From Pseudomonadota bacterium (GTDB lineage Bacteria > Pseudomonadota > Alphaproteobacteria > Acetobacterales > Acetobacteraceae): a stretch of 8,310 nucleotides of DNA. The position numbers and the translations under genes are program-made. Shown in pieces: positions 1 through 5,031 of this stretch. Each line of letters begins with the position of its first letter. The stretch's first letter is position 1. The stretch spans positions 1 through 8,310 of the forward strand of contig JAKBCD010000040.1 of assembly GCA_021808205.1 (NCBI GenBank), in the 5' to 3' direction. The notes beneath the pieces were generated by a model. That model did not search any database and was not told the DNA's origin. It saw nothing but the letters and a program-made list of their open reading frames with translations.

Positions 1-34
1 CCATCAGCACCGCGTAATAATCAAGTTTGGCCAT
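1..34 (-). CDS. dnaJ: DnaJ co-chaperone, N-terminal fragment (cut by window edge)
   Basis: Only the first 11 codons lie in the window; reading leftwards from the ATG at 34 they give MAKLDYYAVLM. This matches the start of the DnaJ J-domain (family pattern M-A-K-x-D-Y-Y-x-x-L-G-V), which binds DnaK and stimulates its ATPase. The position immediately downstream of dnaK on the same strand is the usual dnaK-dnaJ order and supports the call strongly. A GAGGA at 48-52 could be the ribosome site, but its 13-nt spacing is long. Residue 11 is Met where most DnaJ proteins have Gly. The zinc-finger and C-terminal domains lie outside the window, so integrity cannot be judged. Confidence 0.85.
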   Translation of the reverse strand, partial: MAKLDYYAVLM

Positions 35-73
35 GATGGCGCTTATATCCTCGAAATTCTGCTGAAATGGAAA

Positions 74-96
74 GTCCCGGAGCTTAGCTCCGGGAC
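74..96 (-). terminator. Hairpin in the dnaK-dnaJ gap, possible attenuating terminator
   Basis: A perfect 10-bp inverted repeat (gtcccggagc / gctccgggac) has a 3-nt loop and lies 25 nt past the dnaK stop codon. Reading in the direction of dnaK it is followed by only TTT and then mixed bases. It is therefore a weak intrinsic terminator at best, and could equally be an mRNA-stabilising or processing hairpin that sets the dnaK:dnaJ ratio. dnaJ starts 39 nt further on, so partial read-through would be required unless dnaJ has its own promoter. Confidence 0.5.
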
Positions 97-121
97 CTCG
101 CCCGTCATATCAAACCCGGGT

Positions 122-2032
122 TCACGCGGGTTTGTTCTTGTCGTCGACATCCTCGAAATCGGCGTCGACAACCTTCTCGCCGTTCGGACCAGCGCTCTCT
201 GCCCCTGGCTGCGCCGCGCCCGCCTGGGCTTCAGCCTTGTACATTGCCTCGCCGATCTTCATCGCCAACTGGGTCAGCTTCTCCGAGGCCGCCTTCACCG
301 CCTCGGCATTGCCGCCTTCCAGGGCCGATTTCGCTTCAGCAATCGCAGCTTCAGCCTCCGCCTTGTCGGCCGGGGTCACCTTGTCGCCCGCATCCTTCAG
401 TGTCTTCTCAACCTGGTTGACCATGCTCTCGGTCTGGTTACGTGCTTCAACCGCCTCGCGCCGGGCCTTATCGGCCGCCGCGTTCTCCTCCGCCTCGCGC
501 ACCATGCGCTCGATATCGGCGTCAGAGAGACCACCAGAAGCCTGGATGCGGATCTGAGTTTCCTTGCCCGTCGCCTTATCCTTGGCTTGCACCGCGACAA
601 TGCCGTTCGCATCGATATCGAAAGTCACTTCGATCTGCGGCACCCCGCGCGGCGCCGAGGGAATACCCTGCAAATCGAAATTGCCGAGCAGCTTGTTGTC
701 CGCCGCCATCTCGCGCTCACCCTGGAACACCTTGATGGTGACCGCCGTCTGGCCGTCTTCGGCCGTGGAGAAGGTCTGGCTCTTCTTGGTCGGGATCGTG
801 GTGTTCCGGTCGATCAGGCGCGTAAACACACCGCCCAGCGTCTCAATGCCCAGCGAAAGCGGGGTCACATCGAGCAACAGAACGTCCTTCACGTCGCCCT
901 TCAGCACGCCACCCTGAATCGCAGCACCGATGGCCACAACCTCATCCGGGTTCACATTGCGGGCGGGTTCCTTGCCGAAGAAACTCTTCACCGCCTCGAT
1001 CACCTTCGGCATGCGGGTCATGCCGCCCACCAGGATCACTTCCGAGATCTCCCCGGCGGTCACTCCGGCATCCTTCAGCGCCGCCCGGCAAGGGGCCAGC
1101 GTACGCTCGATCAGGTCGTCCACCAGGCTTTCCAGCTTCGCGCGGGAGAGCTTCAGCACCAGATGCTTTGGCCCGGAGGCGTCGGCGGTGATGAACGGCA
1201 GGTTGATCTCTGTCTCTTTGGAGGATGACAGCTCGATCTTCGCCTTCTCAGCCGCTTCCTTCAGGCGCTGCAGGGCCAGCTTGTCCTTACGCAGATCAAT
1301 GCCCTGGTCCTTCTTGAACTCGTCGGCCAGGTAATCGATCACCCGCGCATCGAAATCCTCACCACCCAGGAAGGTGTCGCCATTGGTGGATTTCACCTCG
1401 AACACGCCGTCGCCCAGCTCCAGCACGGAAACGTCGAACGTGCCGCCGCCAAGGTCATACACCGCGATGGTCCCGGCATTCTTCTTATCCATGCCATAAG
1501 CAAGGGCGGCCGCCGTCGGCTCGTTGATGATACGCAGCACGTCCAGCCCCGCGATCTTGCCGGCATCCTTCGTCGCCTGGCGTTGCGCGTCGTTAAAATA
1601 GGCCGGCACGGTAATCACCGCCTGGGTCACGGTCTCGCCCAGATACGCCTCGGCCGTCTCCTTCATCTTGGTCAGAATGTAGGAGGACACCTGCGAAGGC
1701 GAATATTTCTCGCCCCTGGCCTCAACCCAGGCATCGCCGTTATCGCCCTTCACAATGGCGTAAGGCACCAGCCCCTTATCCTTGGCCACGGTCGGGTCTT
1801 CATACCGGCGGCCAATCAGCCGTTTCACCGCGAACAGCGTGTTGGTCGGGTTGGTCACCGCCTGGCGCTTGGCGCTCTGGCCGACAAGGCGCTCACCGGA
1901 ATCTGCGAAGGCCACCATCGAAGGTGTGGTGCGGGCACCTTCCGCGTTCTCGATAACGCGAACATCCTTACCCTCCAGCACCGCCACGCAGCTATTGGTG
2001 GTGCCGAGGTCAATACCTATCACTTTACTCAT
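122..2032 (-). CDS. dnaK: Molecular chaperone DnaK (Hsp70)
   Basis: This encodes a 636-residue cytoplasmic Hsp70, normal full length. It binds exposed hydrophobic peptide segments in an ATP-driven cycle with DnaJ and GrpE. The ATPase domain starts with [13 protein letters not shown] (6-18), has the catalytic Lys at 70 (FAVKRLIGR), the phosphate loop DLGGGTFD (193-200) and VGGMTRMP (335-342). The conserved interdomain linker is DVLLLDVTP (383-391), followed by the substrate-binding domain and helical lid. The C-terminus ([16 protein letters not shown]) has the acidic tail typical of bacterial DnaK. The start is secure: AAGGAG (2040-2045) sits 7 nt before the ATG. dnaJ follows on the same strand. 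The TGA stop lies in the 8-nt loop of an 8-bp hairpin (111-134). I see no CIRCE element upstream; heat-shock control by an RpoH-type sigma factor is expected from the family but not clearly visible. Confidence 0.98.
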   Translation of the reverse strand: MSKVIGIDLGTTNSCVAVLEGKDVRVIENAEGARTTPSMVAFADSGERLVGQSAKRQAVTNPTNTLFAVKRLIGRRYEDPTVAKDKGLVPYAIVKGDNGDAWVEARGEKYSPSQVSSYILTKMKETAEAYLGETVTQAVITVPAYFNDAQRQATKDAGKIAGLDVLRIINEPTAAALAYGMDKKNAGTIAVYDLGGGTFDVSVLELGDGVFEVKSTNGDTFLGGEDFDARVIDYLADEFKKDQGIDLRKDKLALQRLKEAAEKAKIELSSSKETEINLPFITADASGPKHLVLKLSRAKLESLVDDLIERTLAPCRAALKDAGVTAGEISEVILVGGMTRMPKVIEAVKSFFGKEPARNVNPDEVVAIGAAIQGGVLKGDVKDVLLLDVTPLSLGIETLGGVFTRLIDRNTTIPTKKSQTFSTAEDGQTAVTIKVFQGEREMAADNKLLGNFDLQGIPSAPRGVPQIEVTFDIDANGIVAVQAKDKATGKETQIRIQASGGLSDADIERMVREAEENAAADKARREAVEARNQTESMVNQVEKTLKDAGDKVTPADKAEAEAAIAEAKSALEGGNAEAVKAASEKLTQLAMKIGEAMYKAEAQAGAAQPGAESAGPNGEKVVDADFEDVDDKNKPA

Positions 2033-2086
2033 ATTTTTGCTCCTTTGCAGCGGGCGACCACGGCCCGAAGCACCGGGGCCACCCCT

Positions 2087-2116
2087 TTGAGATGGAGCTT
2101 ATTTATTCACTGTAAC
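2087..2116 (+). promoter_or_regulatory. Candidate promoter for the lipoprotein gene
   Basis: TTGAGA (2087-2092, five of six consensus bases) and TGTAAC (2111-2116, four of six) are separated by 18 bp and point toward the lipoprotein gene at 2251. The segment overlaps the candidate dnaK promoter on the opposite strand, so the two could interfere. It would give a 5' leader of roughly 125 nt containing a G7 run (2204-2210). The call rests on hexamer matching only. Confidence 0.3.
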
Positions 2117-2128
2117 GCCGGGGCACAA
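2100..2128 (-). promoter_or_regulatory. dnaK: Candidate promoter for dnaK
   Basis: Reading leftwards, CTTGTG (the TTGTGC hexamer is at 2123-2128) is followed after 17 bp by TAAATA (2100-2105), about 68 bp upstream of the dnaK ATG. The CTTG core agrees with the -35 of alphaproteobacterial heat-shock promoters, but the -10 matches neither the RpoH nor the RpoD consensus well. It is the best candidate in the 218-bp divergent region, no more. Confidence 0.3.
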
Positions 2129-2250
2129 GAGCGAAATTAGGGCGTTTTCATGGCCGACGCCCGGGTGGGAACCTTGCCCCGCTAGAACACGCTCAGCTTG
2201 CAAGGGGGGGCGTCTTGGCCATACTCGGGAAAAATCAATTGAGGGACTTC

Positions 2251-3030
2251 ATGCGAAAAATCATAGCGGGTTGTCTGATGTTGGCCGCCCTGACGGGCTG
2301 CAGCACATCAACGCCCTTCGTCTTACCATCTGCAAAGTCGATCGTGATCGTCCCCGCCATTACCAAAAACTTTCGCGTTGCCACAACGGGTCTGACCGTA
2401 TTTCAGAATAATTTGGACATTATCGACGATTCCAGCTGGAATTTGAACCAACTCGCCTATGATACGGCCGTGAAGGCACTCGGTCCGGTTTACCAAGTTT
2501 CAGAAGCATCGCCAGACGCCGCGTTATGGAAGGCTTTAGACGATTGGCCCTTCCTCGAGCCAGATATCGGCAATGAAATAAAGCAACATGTGCATGTAAC
2601 CAGCTTGCCCGACCTGTTCTTGTGTATAAGTATTTCCAATCCACCCGCGACCGGCGAGCAGTATCCAGACATTTTAAGGGCCGTGGGTATCAGCAAGCAA
2701 AGGGTATGGATAACGAATATTACACCTGTTGCGCACGCCTATTTGGAACTGTCGATCATAGATGGCCGGACATTCAAGGTGCTTAATCAGCTTCCCCTTT
2801 CGATGCCCCAAAAAAAACAAGCTCCTAAAATTGGCATCAGCGATGGGACATTTTTTTATGGCGGTGGCGGCAGATTACCGATCGCGGAGCTTGATAATTT
2901 TCCCTGGCGGGATCACTGGGCGGATTTGACGCCTGCTGAACAGCAAGAGGCTGAAGATACGATCCGCAACCTCATAACTGCGTCGGAGAGCTATACGCTC
3001 ACGCAGGTGCTGGCTGGCCGCGCCCAATAA
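2251..3030 (+). CDS. Putative lipoprotein of unknown function
   Basis: This gene encodes a 259-residue protein that I do not recognise. It begins with a clear lipoprotein signal peptide: a basic start (MRK), a hydrophobic stretch (residues 4-14) and a lipobox LTGC with the lipidated Cys at 17. The mature protein should therefore be membrane-anchored on the periplasmic side. The rest has no further membrane segment and looks like a globular alpha/beta domain; a Gly-rich turn (FFYGGGGR, about 200-207) stands out. The ATG at 2251 is preferred over an in-frame TTG at 2215 because GAGGG (2241-2245) precedes it at 5 nt and the signal peptide then starts normally. Base composition is visibly lower in GC than the flanking genes, with an A8 tract (2810-2817) and a T7 tract (2851-2857). 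This suggests a gene of different origin or under weaker constraint. It is divergent from dnaK and convergent with leuA, so it is probably a single-gene unit. Confidence 0.8.
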   Translation: MRKIIAGCLMLAALTGCSTSTPFVLPSAKSIVIVPAITKNFRVATTGLTVFQNNLDIIDDSSWNLNQLAYDTAVKALGPVYQVSEASPDAALWKALDDWPFLEPDIGNEIKQHVHVTSLPDLFLCISISNPPATGEQYPDILRAVGISKQRVWITNITPVAHAYLELSIIDGRTFKVLNQLPLSMPQKKQAPKIGISDGTFFYGGGGRLPIAELDNFPWRDHWADLTPAEQQEAEDTIRNLITASESYTLTQVLAGRAQ

Positions 3031-3047
3031 GGGCAGGCGCGGCCTTT
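3016..3047 (+). terminator. Terminator-like hairpin at the end of the lipoprotein gene
   Basis: A perfect 9-bp inverted repeat (ggccgcgcc at 3016-3024, ggcgcggcc at 3036-3044) is followed directly by TTT. The 11-nt loop contains the TAA stop codon of the lipoprotein gene (3028-3030), and an inner gccc/gggc pairing is also possible. The stem is strong, but the T-tract is short. In the leuA direction the hairpin has no T-tract, so it most likely serves the plus-strand gene. Confidence 0.6.
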
Positions 3048-3069
3048 CCAAACGGCCCAGCCCAGCACA

Positions 3070-3087
3070 AGCGCCAGCCTAGGCGCT
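3070..3087 (-). terminator. Weak hairpin spanning the leuA stop codon
   Basis: AGCGCC (3070-3075) and GGCGCT (3082-3087) form a 6-bp stem whose 6-nt loop includes the leuA TAG. A competing stem with the coding-side GCGCC at 3090-3094 is also possible. No T-tract follows on the minus strand, so termination activity is uncertain. Confidence 0.25.
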
Positions 3088-4653
3088 AAGCGCCTCCGGC
3101 GCGTGGCGGGTGCGCTTGGTCACCAACTTGTTCAGCGCATGGATATAAGCGCGCACGGCGGCCACGATGGTATCCGTATCCGCCCCCTGCCCGTCCACGC
3201 TCTTGCCATCCTCGGCCAAGCGCACGGTGCAGCGCGCCTGGGCGTCCGTGCCCTCGGTTACCGCCCCAACAGAGAATAATTGCAACTCGGCCTCATGCGG
3301 AAAGATGGCGCGCACGGCATTGAACGCCGCATCCACCGGCCCGTCGCCGCGCTCGTCGGCGGCTTTCACCACACCATCCACGTCCAGCTCCAGCACCGCG
3401 CGGGGCTTGTCCTTGGAGCCGGCCCACACTTCCAACGAGACAAATTTAATCGCCTCATGGCTGCGCACCACCTCGTCATCCACCAGCGCAACGATATCCT
3501 CGTCGTAAACAATTTTCTTACGGTCAGCCAAAATCTTGAACCGGGTGAACGCGTCGTTCAGCGCATTGTCACCGATATCGCCATAACCCAGCGCATTCAG
3601 CTTGTCGCGAAAGGCCGCCCGGCCGGAATGCTTGCCCATCACCAGCGAGGTTTTCTGCCAGCCCACACTCTCCGGCGTCATAATCTCATAGGTGGCCGCG
3701 TTCTTCAGCATGCCGTCCTGGTGAATGCCGGATTCGTGTGCGAAGGCATTGCGCCCCACAATCGCCTTGTTCGGCTGCACATCGAAGCCGGTGATGGTGG
3801 AAAGCAGTTTGGAGGTGCGCAGAATGCGCGTGGTCTCGATATTGTTGTGGTACGGGTTGGAATCCGGCCGGGTGCGGATCGCCATGGCCACCTCTTCAAG
3901 CGAGGCATTGCCCGCCCGCTCGCCAATGCCGTTGATCGTGCATTCAATCTGCCGCGCCCCGCCGCGCACCGCGGCCAGCGTGTTCGCCACCGCCAAGCCT
4001 AAATCATTATGGCAATGGGTGGAGAGAATAATCTGGTCCGCCCCCGGCACGCGCTGCCGCACTGTGGAGAAAATCCGCACCATGTCCTCCGGCACCGCAT
4101 AGCCTACCGTGTCCGGAATATTCACCGTGGTGGCCCCGGCCTTAATCGCGGCTTCCACACAGCGGCACAGAAAATCGATATCCGTGCGGGTGCCATCCTC
4201 GGCGGACCATTCAACGTCATCGGTGTATTGCCGCGCCAGGGTCACGGATTTGGTCACCGCCTCCAGCACCACCTCCGGCTCCATCTTCAGCTTGTACTTC
4301 ATATGTAACGGGGAGGTAGAAATGAAAGTATGGATGCGCTTGCGTTCGGCCGCCTTCACCGCCTCGCCCGCCCGGATAATATCCGCCGGAGATGACCGTG
4401 CCAGGCCCGTAATCACCGGCCCCTTCACGCTTTCCGCAATGCGCTGCACGCTCTCAAAATCGCCCGGCGAGGCAATGGGAAAGCCTGCCTCCAGCACATC
4501 CACGCCCAGAGCCGCCAGCGCCTCCGCCATGCGGATTTTTTCGTCGAGATTCATCGAGAACCCAGGGGATTGCTCGCCATCGCGCAAGGTCGTGTCAAAG
4601 ATGATAACGCGGTTTGCGTCCATCTTGCCAAAATTAGGGTGGTTAATCGTCAT
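3079..4653 (-). CDS. leuA: 2-isopropylmalate synthase
   Basis: This is the first committed enzyme of leucine synthesis: it condenses 2-oxoisovalerate with acetyl-CoA to 2-isopropylmalate in the cytoplasm. At 524 residues it has the usual length of LeuA form I. Visible motifs are the catalytic-barrel start DTTLRDGEQSPG (20-31, metal-ligand Asp20), the metal-binding HCHND (213-217), NGIGERAGN (241-249), HESGIHQDG (306-314), and a complete C-terminal regulatory domain (about 400-515), so leucine feedback inhibition is expected. HESGIHQDG and the regulatory domain argue against homocitrate or citramalate synthase, although citramalate synthase cannot be excluded by eye. The ATG at 4653 is chosen because GGAG (4661-4664) sits 7 nt upstream; Met11 has no ribosome site. 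No other leu or ilv gene is adjacent. An apparent leucine-rich leader peptide and alternative RNA structures precede it (4695-4847). Confidence 0.97.
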   Translation of the reverse strand: MTINHPNFGKMDANRVIIFDTTLRDGEQSPGFSMNLDEKIRMAEALAALGVDVLEAGFPIASPGDFESVQRIAESVKGPVITGLARSSPADIIRAGEAVKAAERKRIHTFISTSPLHMKYKLKMEPEVVLEAVTKSVTLARQYTDDVEWSAEDGTRTDIDFLCRCVEAAIKAGATTVNIPDTVGYAVPEDMVRIFSTVRQRVPGADQIILSTHCHNDLGLAVANTLAAVRGGARQIECTINGIGERAGNASLEEVAMAIRTRPDSNPYHNNIETTRILRTSKLLSTITGFDVQPNKAIVGRNAFAHESGIHQDGMLKNAATYEIMTPESVGWQKTSLVMGKHSGRAAFRDKLNALGYGDIGDNALNDAFTRFKILADRKKIVYDEDIVALVDDEVVRSHEAIKFVSLEVWAGSKDKPRAVLELDVDGVVKAADERGDGPVDAAFNAVRAIFPHEAELQLFSVGAVTEGTDAQARCTVRLAEDGKSVDGQGADTDTIVAAVRAYIHALNKLVTKRTRHAPEALSA

Positions 4654-4694
4654 AACTCTGCTCCGAAATTCTGCCGGTGGTTATTTCTGGCATT

Positions 4695-4753
4695 CCCCTG
4701 AGCGGCGGGCGCGGTATTCAAAACACGCGCAAGAAAAACTTATCGCTCAGGGG
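4695..4753 (-). promoter_or_regulatory. Long-range 10-bp RNA helix in the leuA leader
   Basis: In the leuA transcript, CCCCTGAGCG (4753 down to 4744) is perfectly complementary to CGCTCAGGGG (4704 down to 4695). The 5' arm contains the stop codon of the leader peptide. The 39-nt enclosed segment can form a further 5-bp GCGCG/CGCGC hairpin (4709-4713 with 4726-4730). The helix uses the same bases as the T5-associated hairpin at 4738-4762, so the two are mutually exclusive. A perfect 10-bp match over this distance is unlikely by chance. Which leuA state it favours is inference. Confidence 0.6.
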
Positions 4754-4762
4754 CGGATAAGT
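4734..4762 (-). terminator. Candidate attenuator hairpin with T5 tract before leuA
   Basis: Reading toward leuA, ACTTAT pairs with ATAAGT and CGC with GCG (one bulged C) around the loop CCCTGA. The hairpin runs directly into TTTTT (4734-4738). The 5' arm is made of leader-peptide codons 13-15 (Arg, Leu, Ile), and the loop holds the leader stop codon. The stem is modest and AT-rich at its base. A ribosome stalled on the Leu codons just upstream would cover the 5' arm and block the hairpin. Confidence 0.5.
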
Positions 4763-4800
4763 CGAAGGAGCAGCCCAGCAAGGGTAGGGGCAGAAGCCAT
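4747..4800 (-). CDS. leuL: Leucine-rich leader peptide of leuA
   Basis: This short ORF lies 93 nt upstream of leuA on the same strand and encodes 17 residues, MASAPTLAGLLLRLIRP, then TGA. Five residues are Leu (7, 10, 11, 12, 14), three of them consecutive (CTG CTC CTT), with an Ile right after Leu14. TAAGG (4808-4812) lies 7 nt before the ATG as a ribosome site. The AGLLLR core resembles the GLLLL run of the E. coli leu operon leader. The inferred role is as a leucine sensor: scarcity of charged tRNA-Leu stalls the ribosome and changes folding of the downstream RNA (hairpin 4734-4762, helix 4695-4753), raising leuA expression. The peptide itself probably has no function. The ORF, codons and complementarities are directly visible; regulation is inferred from position and from known amino-acid attenuators. 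Confidence 0.72.
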   Translation of the reverse strand: MASAPTLAGLLLRLIRP

Positions 4801-4812
4801 GACCTTGCCTTA

Positions 4813-4847
4813 GCGCAAAAGCTTCCGCCGTTGCAAGCCGTTTGCGC
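4813..4847 (-). promoter_or_regulatory. Stem-loop just upstream of the leader peptide ribosome site
   Basis: A 7-bp inverted repeat (gcgcaaa at 4813-4819, tttgcgc at 4841-4847) encloses a second 4-bp pairing (gctt at 4821-4824, aagc at 4835-4838). In the leuA direction it ends immediately before the TAAGG of the leader peptide. It has no T-tract on either strand. It may be a 5'-UTR structure that keeps the leader ribosome site exposed, if transcription starts upstream of it. Confidence 0.35.
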
Positions 4848-4905
4848 GCCAGGGCCGCGGCACCGTCTTTGTCCCCTCCAGCGACAAGCTCGCTTTGACC
4901 CTCCG

Positions 4906-4940
4906 TATCTTAATTAGTTAATCAATTAATTAGTATTTTC
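4906..4940. promoter_or_regulatory. AT-rich element with 9-bp direct repeat between leuA and the helicase gene
   Basis: A stretch of almost pure A/T stands out in GC-rich DNA. It holds a perfect 9-bp direct repeat, TTAATTAGT at 4910-4918 and 4926-4934, with start-to-start spacing of 16 bp. Such a block between divergent genes is a candidate operator or UP-type promoter element. I cannot assign a regulator, and no convincing -35/-10 pair for leuA is visible within it. On the plus strand TTGACC (4895-4900) is a possible isolated -35. Apart from this element, the hairpin at 4813-4847 and the helicase promoter, I see nothing in 4801-5031. Confidence 0.45.
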
Positions 4941-4994
4941 ATGGGATCGTTACCGCCGGGCCGGGCCGCAGCAGAGCCACATGGGCACGAACAC

Positions 4995-5023
4995 AAGACA
5001 AACCGTGAACACCACCCTATAAC
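4995..5023 (+). promoter_or_regulatory. Promoter for the helicase gene, predicting a leaderless mRNA
   Basis: AAGACA (4995-5000, four of six consensus bases) and TATAAC (5018-5023, five of six) are separated by exactly 17 bp. The -10 box ends 8 nt before the helicase ATG at 5032, so transcription would be expected to begin at or within a base or two of the start codon. No Shine-Dalgarno sequence precedes that ATG, which fits leaderless initiation. Confidence 0.5.
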
Positions 5024-5031
5024 GACACGCA

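Noticed and set aside
1583..2140. A 185-codon open frame antisense to the start of dnaK
   Set aside because: It mirrors highly conserved dnaK codons, has no ribosome site or recognisable domain, and would cover the dnaK promoter region.
2215..2250. An earlier TTG start for the lipoprotein gene
   Set aside because: It would place 12 residues before the signal peptide and has no well-spaced ribosome site, whereas the ATG at 2251 has GAGGG and gives a standard lipoprotein signal.
2033..2250. CIRCE/HrcA operator upstream of dnaK
   Set aside because: No TTAGCACTC / GAGTGCTAA inverted repeat is present on either strand.
2806..2820. Programmed frameshift at the A8 tract in the lipoprotein gene
   Set aside because: An A-AAA-AAA slippery heptamer is in register, but the -1 frame stops after three codons, no stimulatory structure is evident, and the zero frame is intact to a natural end.
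3280..4002. A 240-codon open frame antisense to leuA
   Set aside because: It is a shadow of leuA: Arg/His-rich translation, no motif and no initiation signal.
4906..4940. Replication origin or DnaA box cluster
   Set aside because: The AT-rich block is only about 35 bp, has no TTATCCACA-like sites, and no origin-associated genes are nearby.
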